Positions 51,191 through 58,944 of a stretch of 64,000 nucleotides of DNA are shown one piece after another. The translations under genes and the position numbers were made by a program. Position 1 is the stretch's first letter. Every line of letters begins with the position of its first letter. Source of the stretch: Sphaerochaeta associata (lineage in GTDB: Bacteria > Spirochaetota > Spirochaetia > Sphaerochaetales > Sphaerochaetaceae); contig NZ_CP094929.1 in NCBI RefSeq assembly GCF_022869165.1, positions 2,480,001 through 2,544,000 on the forward strand, read 5' to 3'. The notes under the pieces were generated by a model that was not told the origin of the DNA, did not search any database, and was given only the letters and a program-made list of their open reading frames with translations.

Positions 51191-52987
51191 CTATTTCTCC
51201 AGAACAGCCTTGATTCTCCTCACACCGGCGGAGGAAGACTGCTCCTTGAGAATCTTGAACCGGCCCATCTGACTGGTATTCTGCACATGGGGGCCTCCGC
51301 ACACTTCCTTGGAGTAGTCGCCGATAGAGTAAACCTTGACCTGCTCGCCGTACTTGCTGTCAAAAAATGCGATGGCACCCTGCTCCTTCGCCTCTTCCAA
51401 GGTCATGGTCTCACAGACAACCTCAAGGTTCTGGCTTATGGCCTCATTTACCATGTCCTCCACCCTCTGGATCTCCTCGGCTGTCATGGGAGCGGGATGC
51501 GTGAAGTCAAAGCGAAGTCGCTCGACGGTGATGTTCGAACCTTTCTGGCCGACATGTTCGCCCAAAACGGTACGAAGCGCCTTATGCAGCATGTGGGTTG
51601 CCGTATGCAAGGCGGTGGTTTTATCACTATGGTCGGCGAGACCTCCCTTGAACTGCTGTTCCGAACCGCTTCGGCTGATCTCCTGATGCTTCTCAAAGGC
51701 TTCCTTGAACCCTGCCTCATCAACGGTAAAGCCGTGCTCGGAAGCAAGCTCTTTGGTCAGCTCGATCGGGTAACCGTAGGTATCGTACAGCTTGAAGGCG
51801 GTGCGACCGCTGATCTGGCGGCTGTTGCCCTTCAGCAGGTTGGGAAGCATTTTCTCAAACTCACGCTCGCCCTTTGCAAGGGTTTCAGAGAACTTGGCCT
51901 CTTCCTGAGCGAGCTCCTTGAGCACAAATTCGCGATTCTCAACCAGCTCCGGATAGGGCACGCCGTACAACTCAAGTACGATGAGTGCGAGCTCGCCGAG
52001 GAAAGCCCCCTCGATGCCCAGCTTGTGGCCGTGGCGTACCGCACGCCTGATCAGGCGTCTGAGAATATAGCCCTGTCCCACGTTCGAGGGGGCTACACCC
52101 CGCTGATCGCCAAGAATGAACACGCTGGTACGCACATGATCGGCCAGAATGCGGATGGAAACATCATTCTCCTCATCATCACCATAGTGTTTCTGCGAGA
52201 GACGTTCGATACCTGCAATAATTGGAGTGAAGACTTCGGTTTCATAGACGGACTTCTTGCCCTGCAGGATGGCAATCGTGCGTTCAATGCCCATACCGGT
52301 ATCGACACACTTGCGGCTCATCTCCTCATAGGTGCCGTCGCTGTTCTTCTTGTACCCCATGAATACGTCGTTCCAGATCTCAAAGTACTTGCCGCAGGAA
52401 CAACCCGGACGGCAATCGGGACCGCAGGAAGGACGGCCCGTGTCGATGAACATTTCGCTATCGGGACCGCACGGACCGGTCTCCCCGGCAGGACCCCACC
52501 AGTTGTCCTCGCGGGGAAGGAAGTAGATACGCTCGCGGGGAATGCCGAAGCTTTCCCAGGTCTGAGCTGCTTCCTCATCGCGGGGTACAAGATCATCACC
52601 GGCGAAAACGGTAACCGAGAGCTGGGAAATATCGAGGTTGAGCCACTTGGTGAGAAACTCAAAGCTGTAGGCTATGGCCTCTTGCTTGAAATAGTCCCCC
52701 AAGGACCAGTTGCCGAGCATCTCAAAGAAGGTGAGATGATGGGGATCGCCCACCGCCTCGATGTCACCGGTCCGGATGCACTTCTGGTAATCAGTGAGCC
52801 GCTTCCCGCTGGGATGGTCACTGCCCAAAATATAAGGCACCAAGGGGTGCATGCCTGCAGTGGTGAAAAGCACTGTCGGATCGTTTTCGGGAATCAGGGA
52901 AGCCCCACTGATTTGAACATGGTCTTTTGATACAAAGAAGTCAATGAATTTTTGCCGTAATTCGTTGGCGGTCAGCTGTTTTTTCAT
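51191..52987 (-). CDS. alaS: alanyl-tRNA synthetase, short form without C-Ala domain
   Basis: A 598-residue class II synthetase. The catalytic core has RQKFIDFF, TVLFTTAGMHPLVPY, HHLTFFEMLGNWSLGDYFK and GMGIERT; the tRNA-recognition region follows. The editing domain keeps its zinc site: HTATH around residue 480 and C563-xxx-H567 (EVCGGPHV). The chain ends about 30 residues later, so the DHHA1/C-Ala domain of the usual 850-880-residue enzyme is missing. Borrelia AlaS is similarly short (family knowledge). Start is supported by homology; no Shine-Dalgarno is present and a -10 box lies nine bases upstream. Confidence 0.95.
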   Translation of the reverse strand: MKKQLTANELRQKFIDFFVSKDHVQISGASLIPENDPTVLFTTAGMHPLVPYILGSDHPSGKRLTDYQKCIRTGDIEAVGDPHHLTFFEMLGNWSLGDYFKQEAIAYSFEFLTKWLNLDISQLSVTVFAGDDLVPRDEEAAQTWESFGIPRERIYFLPREDNWWGPAGETGPCGPDSEMFIDTGRPSCGPDCRPGCSCGKYFEIWNDVFMGYKKNSDGTYEEMSRKCVDTGMGIERTIAILQGKKSVYETEVFTPIIAGIERLSQKHYGDDEENDVSIRILADHVRTSVFILGDQRGVAPSNVGQGYILRRLIRRAVRHGHKLGIEGAFLGELALIVLELYGVPYPELVENREFVLKELAQEEAKFSETLAKGEREFEKMLPNLLKGNSRQISGRTAFKLYDTYGYPIELTKELASEHGFTVDEAGFKEAFEKHQEISRSGSEQQFKGGLADHSDKTTALHTATHMLHKALRTVLGEHVGQKGSNITVERLRFDFTHPAPMTAEEIQRVEDMVNEAISQNLEVVCETMTLEEAKEQGAIAFFDSKYGEQVKVYSIGDYSKEVCGGPHVQNTSQMGRFKILKEQSSSAGVRRIKAVLEK

Positions 52988-52996
52988 AATATGCAG

Positions 52997-53026
52997 ATAG
53001 TAGTCTCGTCGGCAATCGCATGTCAA
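52997..53026 (-). promoter_or_regulatory. promoter of alaS, predicted near-leaderless
   Basis: Minus strand TTGACA (53026-53021), 18-base spacer, TACTAT (53002-52997), nine bases to the ATG at 52987. It lies between the dprA-like stop and alaS. Confidence 0.7.
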
Positions 53027-53037
53027 GGAGCGACTGG

Positions 53038-53976
53038 TCAGAAGAGGTCGAGTTGCACAGCCTTTTGCCTGGGTTTCCCCACCCCTTCGCGTGTCTTCTT
53101 CGCCTGATTGAGCACCCTTGGCAGGTCTTGGCTCTTCTTGATGATGAACACCCTGCTCTGGTTGGCGAATTGGCGGGGCCATAGGACACTATGGTTGTCC
53201 ACACTGCTTTGGTAGATGAAGAGGTACTTCTTCTGTTCCAAGGCAAAAGCAGCCTGCCGAACCGCACCTCCCCCGTCCCGGTCCTCGACCACCACCGAAG
53301 CATCACTGAGCGCACTCATCAGACGGTTGCGGAGCAGGAAATGCCACTTCTGGGTCACCGTTGCAGGAGAAAAGCGGCTTACTACAGCCCCGGCTTTGGC
53401 GATTTCCTGCTGCAAGGCTCGATGTTCGGGAGGATAGCAGGCATTGATGGGTGTACCGATGACCGCGATGGTCGGATACCCTGCAGCCAAGGCAGCCTTG
53501 TGAGCAACACCGTCTATGCCCAATGCCAAACCGCTGGCAACCACATACCCGGCTTTTCCCAGCGATTGGGCGGTGCTGAGAGCCAACTGCTTCCCTTCCA
53601 AGGAAGGAGAACGGGTGCCTATGACCGATACCGCACACTGACTGAGCAGCCCCACATTACCCTGGACATACAGAAATCTTGGACGAAAGGCAAAGGAGTC
53701 AACCTGCCTGGGCCAGTGGGGGCTTTCCCAACCGAGGATTGCGACAGAATCATCCATGGTATCGAAGTGTGGGCGAATTTCGTAATACGCATCGCTGATG
53801 AACGAAGCCTCCACTCCAAGCAACTGTGCATAGGTCTGGGCGTGCAACACTAGACTCTCGTTGAGGATTGAGTACTCCATGGCCTTCTCAAAGGCGTAGG
53901 AAGCCTTGGCCTCGGCTCCTTTGGAGGCCTTCAGCAATGTTTCGTAATGCAGAGCTTGAAGCTGTATGCTATCCAT
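53038..53976 (-). CDS. dprA: DprA/Smf-like DNA-processing protein with C-terminal clamp-binding motif
   Basis: A 312-residue protein. Residues about 110-280 are the Rossmann-like DprA core: VSVIGTRSPSLEGKQLA, GYVVASGLALGIDGVAHKAALAAG, TIAVIGTPINACYPPEHRAL and LLRNRLMSALSDASVVVEDRDGGG. DprA loads RecA on incoming single-stranded DNA in transformable bacteria; many non-competent species keep it. The very C-terminus is QLDLF, the consensus beta-clamp-binding pentapeptide (QL[SD]LF). The first 100 residues are unlike the standard SAM domain. The mRNA is predicted leaderless. It is divergent from the glycosylase gene. Confidence 0.85.
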   Translation of the reverse strand: MDSIQLQALHYETLLKASKGAEAKASYAFEKAMEYSILNESLVLHAQTYAQLLGVEASFISDAYYEIRPHFDTMDDSVAILGWESPHWPRQVDSFAFRPRFLYVQGNVGLLSQCAVSVIGTRSPSLEGKQLALSTAQSLGKAGYVVASGLALGIDGVAHKAALAAGYPTIAVIGTPINACYPPEHRALQQEIAKAGAVVSRFSPATVTQKWHFLLRNRLMSALSDASVVVEDRDGGGAVRQAAFALEQKKYLFIYQSSVDNHSVLWPRQFANQSRVFIIKKSQDLPRVLNQAKKTREGVGKPRQKAVQLDLF

Positions 53977-53982
53977 ACGAGC

Positions 53983-54012
53983 ATGGTATCACAAGCAGGA
54001 AAGAAAGGGCAA
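53983..54012 (-). promoter_or_regulatory. promoter of the dprA-like gene, predicted leaderless
   Basis: Minus strand TTGCCC (54012-54007), 18-base spacer, TACCAT (53988-53983) extended by TGA, six bases to the ATG at 53976. Confidence 0.5.
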
Positions 54013-54045
54013 TCAAAGCAGCGGGCGCAAAAAGTACCAAACGTG

Positions 54046-54073
54046 TTGTCAGTTGGAAAGAATGCGCTATACT
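54046..54073 (+). promoter_or_regulatory. promoter of the DNA glycosylase gene, predicted leaderless
   Basis: TTGTCA (54046-54051), 16-base spacer, TATACT (54068-54073), then CAGCCT and the ATG at 54080. Confidence 0.65.
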
Positions 54074-54079
54074 CAGCCT

Positions 54080-54667
54080 ATGCACGAGCAAGCCATACAA
54101 CACTTCAAAAATGCCGATCCAATCCTGGATTACGTGATTGGAAAAGTCGGAGCATTGGACTATACGCCCGAATCAGACGGTTTCGCCTTCCTGGTGCAGG
54201 TCATCATCGGACAGATGCTTTCAGCGAAGGCTGCCGATACCATCCATTCCCGCCTTCTTGCCAAGGTTGACGGTACTGTCACTCCTACTGCTGTTGCAAT
54301 GCTTGAAGAAGACTCATTGCGCAGTCTGGGAATAGCGCGAAGAAAGGCCCAAACCATCCTTGCCCTGGCTCAACAGGTCATCCAAGACCCACAGGTCCTT
54401 GAGGATCTCTCCTCCTTGGATGACCGGCAGTGTCTGACACGTCTGTGCAAATACAAGGGCATCGGGCCCTGGACGGCGAAAATGTATCTGATTTTTGTAT
54501 TGGATAGACCGGATGTCCTTCCCCTCGAGGATGGAGCGTTCCTGCAAGCCTATCGCCACCTCTACGGCGATGCAGATATAGAAACAAGGGCCTCCGTCTG
54601 GAAGCCCTATCGTTCACTCGCTGCACGGTATCTCTACCGCTTTCTCGATCTCGGGTACTGCCGCTAG
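54080..54667 (+). CDS. DNA-3-methyladenine glycosylase II-like protein (HhH-GPD superfamily)
   Basis: A 195-residue base-excision enzyme. The helix-hairpin-helix is LCKYKGIGPWTAKMYLIF and the following RPDVLPLEDGAF carries the catalytic-type aspartate. FLVQVIIGQMLSAKAADTIHSRL is the usual N-terminal helix of AlkA-type glycosylases. It lacks the AlkA N-terminal sheet domain, so it is a short form. It would remove alkylated purines. The start lies six bases after a -10 box. Its stop shares the four bases CTAG with the stop of the convergent flavodiiron gene. Confidence 0.87.
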   Translation: MHEQAIQHFKNADPILDYVIGKVGALDYTPESDGFAFLVQVIIGQMLSAKAADTIHSRLLAKVDGTVTPTAVAMLEEDSLRSLGIARRKAQTILALAQQVIQDPQVLEDLSSLDDRQCLTRLCKYKGIGPWTAKMYLIFVLDRPDVLPLEDGAFLQAYRHLYGDADIETRASVWKPYRSLAARYLYRFLDLGYCR

Positions 54668-55851
54668 GCCAGAAGCGCCTTGGCAAGCTCCTGCATTCCC
54701 GACAAATCCTGGTCGGTCGGGTTCCAATTCACCTTGACCTCGGCATCGACTACAGAGAAGCCCGCTTTGGTCAGCTCCGTACGAAGGACGGAATTTCCCT
54801 CTCCACTCCAGCCGTAACAGCCGTATACGCCGGCCTTCTTGTTCTTGAACTGCAGTTCGGAGAGGAAATGGAGCCAGCCGCCGACCGAAGAGAGAATCGA
54901 TTTGCCCGCCGTCGGAGAGCCTACGGCTATCGCCTTCGACTTGAACACCTGCGTCATGATGTCATTCTTGTCGGTCTGGCTGATATTGAACACCTTGACC
55001 TTGGTATCGGGACTCAGTGCCTGTATCTGAGATGCAAGGGCATGGGAAAGCTGCTTTGTTCCATCCCACATCGTGTCGTAGACGATGGTGATCTGGTCCT
55101 CCTGATAGGCATCAGACCACGCCGCATACTTCTCTACGATCTGCAAGGGGTTGTCACGCCAGATGGCTCCATGGCTGGGGGCGATGATGTCGATGGGGAG
55201 ATTCAGCTTCACAATCTCCTCGATCTTTCGTTTCACCAACGAGGAGAACGGGGTGAGGATGTTCGCATAGTACTTGATCGCCTCCTCTGCGAGCAGGCAC
55301 TGGTCGGCCTTGTCGTTGAAGAGCTCCTCGATTCCGTAGTGCTGACCAAATGCATCGTTGGAGAACAAAATGTTGTCACCGGTCAGGTACGTCGCCATGC
55401 TGTCAGGCCAATGGAGCATGCGCATCTCAACAAATACCAGGCTCTTGCCGTTGCCCACGTCGACTGAATCGCCGGTCTTAACCACCTTGAAGTTCCATTC
55501 AGGATGATGGTACTGGCCCACCAGGGACTTCACTGCATTGGCTGTGCAATAGATCGGAGTCTCGGGGATTCTTTCCATCAGATACGGCAGAGCCCCGCTA
55601 TGGTCGACCTCCCCGTGATTGACTACGATGAAGTCGATTTTCTCAAGCTGTATTTCCTTTTCAAGATTGTCCCGGAACTCCTTCTCATACGGTTTCCAGA
55701 TGGTGTCGATGAGGACAGTCTTCTCCTCCTCGATCAAATAGGCGTTCTGACTTGAGCCGTGATTGATCGAATAGTCATCGCCATGGAAGGTCTTGAGTTC
55801 CCAATCAATCCTTCCAACCCAAGATACATTGTTCTTGATCGTCCTTTTCAT
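54664..55851 (-). CDS. flavodiiron protein (FprA/NorV type, without rubredoxin domain)
   Basis: A 395-residue protein. The N-terminal metallo-beta-lactamase domain keeps all seven diiron ligands: H79-x-E81-x-D83-H84 (NHGEVDHSG), H147 (MLHWPD), D166 (SNDAFG) and H227 (APSHGAI). The C-terminal flavodoxin domain (TIVYDTMWDGTKQLSHALA, VGSPTAGKSILSSV, YGCYGWSGEG) binds FMN. It reduces O2 to water or NO to N2O in anaerobes. AAGGAG lies before the ATG. It is 78 bases downstream of the FNR-type gene on the same strand, which fits oxygen-linked control. Confidence 0.93.
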   Translation of the reverse strand: MKRTIKNNVSWVGRIDWELKTFHGDDYSINHGSSQNAYLIEEEKTVLIDTIWKPYEKEFRDNLEKEIQLEKIDFIVVNHGEVDHSGALPYLMERIPETPIYCTANAVKSLVGQYHHPEWNFKVVKTGDSVDVGNGKSLVFVEMRMLHWPDSMATYLTGDNILFSNDAFGQHYGIEELFNDKADQCLLAEEAIKYYANILTPFSSLVKRKIEEIVKLNLPIDIIAPSHGAIWRDNPLQIVEKYAAWSDAYQEDQITIVYDTMWDGTKQLSHALASQIQALSPDTKVKVFNISQTDKNDIMTQVFKSKAIAVGSPTAGKSILSSVGGWLHFLSELQFKNKKAGVYGCYGWSGEGNSVLRTELTKAGFSVVDAEVKVNWNPTDQDLSGMQELAKALLA

Positions 55852-55929
55852 GCATTCTCTCCTTGTCTTTATCAGAATACACCACCTTCAACTGAACCGC
55901 TATGCTGCAGCTCGATGCAGGATCCATAT

Positions 55930-56622
55930 TTAAAAAGCCAGTTCTTTCAGCTTCGCCAAGTCGGCAATGGTGATTTTCTTCTTCCCGGTTATGCGAATAA
56001 TCTGCTGTTCCTGCAGGACTGCCAGCTTGCGGTTCACCGTCTCCTTCGTCAGGTGGGTGGCATTCCCTATGTCCTCCTGCGACAGGAACAACTCAAGATT
56101 TGCGCTGCGAACAGCGCGTTGATGCAGGTACATGCAGATGCGCTTGGTCACATCCTTGGTACAGAGCATCTCAAGCTGCTGGCGGTACTGCTCCAGTTTG
56201 GTATTCAAATATGTCATGACTTTCAGCGAGATGGAAGGATCGGCGAGCATCAACTGCTTGAGCTTTTCCCCCTGTATCATGCAAATTCCGCTTCCTTGCT
56301 CGGCTATTGCACTCTCCTGCACCGTCCCGGGGGCGAACAAGCCGTCAGATCCGTAGAAGTCCCCGGGAAAGAGGGTGTCCAACAGCAGCTCCTTGCCGTC
56401 GACGGAGTAGCGCACCAGCTTCAGTGAGCCCGAGCGGACGATGTACAGGTTTTCCGATGCATCACCCTCGCGGAACAGCACTTCATCGGCCTCCAGCTCC
56501 CGCTGGAGAATGAGTCTCTGCACCCGCCCTATCTCGGAGGGGTCCAGATGTTGGAAAATGGGGACATTATGCAGACAAGGAGAGGTACCGTCGGAACAGG
56601 CGCTGCAATGCATCATAGCCAT
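55930..56622 (-). CDS. FNR-type Crp-family regulator with N-terminal iron-sulfur cysteines
   Basis: A 230-residue Crp/Fnr protein. The N-terminus has C6-xx-C9 and C16 (HCSACSDGTSPC), and C114 lies at the position of E. coli Fnr C122 (GSGICMIQG); together they match the four ligands of the [4Fe-4S] oxygen sensor. A cyclic-nucleotide-like barrel (EGDASENLYIVRSGSLKLV) and a C-terminal winged helix (LSQEDIGNATHLTKETVNRKL) follow. It should switch genes on low oxygen. The ATG at 56622 overlaps the upstream stop (TGATG) and has GAGG seven bases upstream. Flanking genes encode a flavodiiron protein and an unknown protein. Confidence 0.88.
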   Translation of the reverse strand: MAMMHCSACSDGTSPCLHNVPIFQHLDPSEIGRVQRLILQRELEADEVLFREGDASENLYIVRSGSLKLVRYSVDGKELLLDTLFPGDFYGSDGLFAPGTVQESAIAEQGSGICMIQGEKLKQLMLADPSISLKVMTYLNTKLEQYRQQLEMLCTKDVTKRICMYLHQRAVRSANLELFLSQEDIGNATHLTKETVNRKLAVLQEQQIIRITGKKKITIADLAKLKELAF

Positions 56623-56972
56623 CAATCGTCCTCGTAGAGTTCGTTGACCAGAGCCCATGCATCCCCGTCGCTCTTTCTCAGACCGCAGAGCAGCGTGTAC
56701 TGATTGAGCAAGGTCAAAAGATGTTTTTCCCTCACTTCCTGAGGACTGGAGAGAGCAATAACCGACTTCAGCTCCTCGCTATTGTCGTCCAGGTTTTGCA
56801 CACGGTCGAACTCTCTGAGCATATCCTCCCTGGTGAACAGGAAGAAGTCCTTCACACCAAGTATCATGACCGGCATGTACTGCCTGCGCTGCAAGGCCTC
56901 GGCGGTAAGCTTGATCTGCTCTTGCGACGCATCCGGCTGCAATGCCTCATAGGCTGCTTGTAAATCATCCAT
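56622..56972 (-). CDS. uncharacterised 116-residue protein co-transcribed with the FNR gene
   Basis: A 116-residue acidic, mostly helical cytoplasmic protein with no signal peptide. Notable are QRRQYMPVMILGVKDFFLFTREDM and the C-terminal LLTLLNQYTLLCGLRKSDGDAWALVNELYEDD. A single cysteine is present. I recognise no family. GGAGG is nine bases before the ATG and a promoter lies 21 bases upstream. The stop overlaps the FNR start, so the two are translationally coupled. A role in redox or oxygen response is inferred only from neighbours. Confidence 0.65.
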   Translation of the reverse strand: MDDLQAAYEALQPDASQEQIKLTAEALQRRQYMPVMILGVKDFFLFTREDMLREFDRVQNLDDNSEELKSVIALSSPQEVREKHLLTLLNQYTLLCGLRKSDGDAWALVNELYEDD

Positions 56973-56992
56973 ACAGAGTGCCTCCTCTCTCT

Positions 56993-57021
56993 ATGATACT
57001 CAAGGTCTAGAGAAAAAGCAA
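56993..57021 (-). promoter_or_regulatory. promoter of the 116-residue protein/FNR operon
   Basis: Minus strand TTGCTT (57021-57016), 17-base spacer, TATCAT (56998-56993). No TTGAT-N4-ATCAA box is visible at it. Confidence 0.6.
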
Positions 57022-57226
57022 AATGAATAGGAGTTGTCATGATTATGCAGAAAATCCAAGAAACTAATGCATATTCCGATAAATATACATTTATCCGGCA
57101 ATGGATTAGTTCAGACTTGATAAAAAGTACAAATATTTGATGCAAAATTCTGTAATATTTGTTAATATCTATGTAGCAGTTCGGAATTTTTATTACAGGA
57201 TTGTACCACCGGTGGGGAGAAACAAC
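57022..57226. other. AT-rich intergenic region upstream of the RpiR operon
   Basis: About 200 bases without a gene. It holds CAAATATTTG (57130-57139), a perfect palindrome, several A/T runs, and CCACCGGTGG (57206-57215), a perfect palindrome that abuts the GGGGAG ribosome site of the RpiR gene. A plus-strand promoter must lie here but I cannot choose one with confidence. Confidence 0.5.
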
Positions 57227-58096
57227 ATGATCAGGGAGAGGATTCGAGAAAATCTTGGCAGCATGTCCCCGTCCTTTCAGGAGATCGGGCGATGGCTGTT
57301 GGACAACTACGATGCAATAGGATTCTCCTCGGTTCATGACCTGAGCAAGACCATCGGGGTCAGCAATGCATCCTTGGTCCGATACACGCAGGCCCTCGGC
57401 TTCAAAGGCTACAAGCAGTTCAGGGAGGCAGTCCAGGAAGAGGTGAAAACAAAGCTGCATCCCGACTCAGAGGTCACCCTCAACGAACTGGACCTGTTGC
57501 CGGTCAAGAAACAGCTGCAGCGTCTCTCGGAGAACGAAATCAACAATCTCAGCAAAACCTTGAAAGACATCAGTGTACAGTCGTTGCTTGAGATGGTTGA
57601 AGGAGTGTTTGCCAGCAACCGTATATTCATCAGTGGATTCGGTGTCAGCAAGAACATCATGCAGATTTTTGAATACGCACTGACGTGTTTACAAATCAAG
57701 GATGTGCATGGCATCACCGGATCGATCAGTGACTACAGCCCGAAACTGCACACCATCGCAGAAGGAGACAGCCTCTTCATCCTGACCATGCCCCCCTACT
57801 CTCCCGAGGCCATCCATGTGGCAAGCCAAGCGAAGATGCAAGGGGCAAAGGTGTTTCTTTTCACCGATTCGGCAAACTGCCCCATCTATCCAGATGCAAA
57901 AGCGGTGGTGCGTTGTGCGAATAATTCACTGCTGCTCACCAACTCCTATGTGGGAATGATTGCAGTGATCCAAGTATTCATCAACATGCTTTTGCTCTCC
58001 AGCAAAGGCAGCCTCATATCCCATATGAAGGAAATCTACCATACAGAACAAGAGGGCTACGCATTCCTGAAAGCCCAGAAGGAAGGTTTACTGTGA
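57227..58096 (+). CDS. RpiR-family regulator (HTH plus SIS domain)
   Basis: A 289-residue protein. The N-terminal HTH is MSPSFQEIGRWLLDNYDAIGFSSVHDLSKTIGVSNASLVRYTQALGFKGYKQFRE. The SIS domain (about 110-250) has NRIFISGFGVSKNIMQIFEYAL and GDSLFILTMPPYSPEAIHVASQAKMQGAKVFLFTD. RpiR proteins usually sense phosphosugars. The ATG at 57227 has GGGGAG eight bases upstream. It leads an operon with the M55 peptidase and dppBCDF, so it may link peptide uptake to amino-sugar metabolism, for example murein turnover (inference). Confidence 0.87.
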   Translation: MIRERIRENLGSMSPSFQEIGRWLLDNYDAIGFSSVHDLSKTIGVSNASLVRYTQALGFKGYKQFREAVQEEVKTKLHPDSEVTLNELDLLPVKKQLQRLSENEINNLSKTLKDISVQSLLEMVEGVFASNRIFISGFGVSKNIMQIFEYALTCLQIKDVHGITGSISDYSPKLHTIAEGDSLFILTMPPYSPEAIHVASQAKMQGAKVFLFTDSANCPIYPDAKAVVRCANNSLLLTNSYVGMIAVIQVFINMLLLSSKGSLISHMKEIYHTEQEGYAFLKAQKEGLL

Positions 58097-58914
58097 AGAT
58101 ATTCATTTCAACCGACATGGAAGGCATTGAAGGCATCAGTTCGTGGAACGAGATGACCACCAAGGAAGCTTGGTGTGCCGGGCTTCTGAAACAGGAACTC
58201 ACCTATGTAATCTCGACGCTGCTCGCACATGCCGACATCGAGGAAGTCTGCATCTGTGATTCGCACAGCAGAGGGGAGAACCTGCTCTACGGCTCGTTCT
58301 CAGATGAGCGGATCACCCATGTGAAAGGCTACCCACGCCGCAACTATATGATGGAAGGCCTGGATGAAAGCTTCGATGCGGTCTTCCTGCTCGGCTACCA
58401 TGCAAGCATCGGGTCGCTGAACGGCGGCATGGACCACTCCTACAGCTCGTCGTGCATCTATCGGGTGCGCCTGAACGGCAGGGAGGTGGGGGAAGTCGAG
58501 ATCAACGCCTACTATGCCGGTATGTTCGGCGTCCCTATCGCCCTCATCAGCGGCGATGACATTCTAGAGGCCCAGATGAAGGACTTTCTGAAGGTTCCTT
58601 ATGTTCGAACCAAGGAAGGAATGGGCCGCTATGCTGCAAAAATGTACAGCCCCGAACGGGTGAAGCAGACGTTTGAAACGCAGGTGCAGGCCTTCCTTAC
58701 ACAAAAAGAGTTCGAAGTGAAACGATTGGACGGTGAGGTTACGTTGGAAGTAGACCTGGCCACCACGGTCATAGCAGACGCGGTTTCCATCGTCCCGGGC
58801 ATCAAACGTCTCGATGGAAGAACGGTGCAGTATACCAGCAGCAGGTATGAAGACATCTTTCATATGATCCTGACCATTGCCATGCTTGGTGGCAAATTCG
58901 CCCAGTATACATAA
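58093..58914 (+). CDS. dppA: M55-family zinc D-aminopeptidase (DppA-like)
   Basis: A 273-residue protein matching Bacillus subtilis DppA. D8 and E10 (STDMEGIEG), H58 (CDSHSRGEN), H103 (GYHAS) and E134 (GEVEIN) are the likely dinuclear zinc ligands; H115 (GGMDHSY) is at the proposed catalytic position. DppA releases D-amino acids from peptides such as D-Ala-D-Ala. Start is GTG overlapping the RpiR stop (GTGA). Next to a dipeptide ABC transporter this repeats the B. subtilis dpp gene set. It probably degrades imported murein-type peptides. Confidence 0.88.
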   Translation: MKIFISTDMEGIEGISSWNEMTTKEAWCAGLLKQELTYVISTLLAHADIEEVCICDSHSRGENLLYGSFSDERITHVKGYPRRNYMMEGLDESFDAVFLLGYHASIGSLNGGMDHSYSSSCIYRVRLNGREVGEVEINAYYAGMFGVPIALISGDDILEAQMKDFLKVPYVRTKEGMGRYAAKMYSPERVKQTFETQVQAFLTQKEFEVKRLDGEVTLEVDLATTVIADAVSIVPGIKRLDGRTVQYTSSRYEDIFHMILTIAMLGGKFAQYT

Positions 58915-58944
58915 GATGAACCCGCGTTTGAGAGAGGAAGAGGT

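Noticed and set aside
51182-52930. A 582-codon open frame antisense to alaS
   Set aside because: It mirrors alaS exactly, has no ribosome site and no recognisable domain; alaS on the other strand has clear catalytic motifs.
55852-57021. FNR boxes (TTGAT-N4-ATCAA) at the FNR and flavodiiron genes
   Set aside because: Only isolated TTGAT half-sites occur; no full box could be found by eye.
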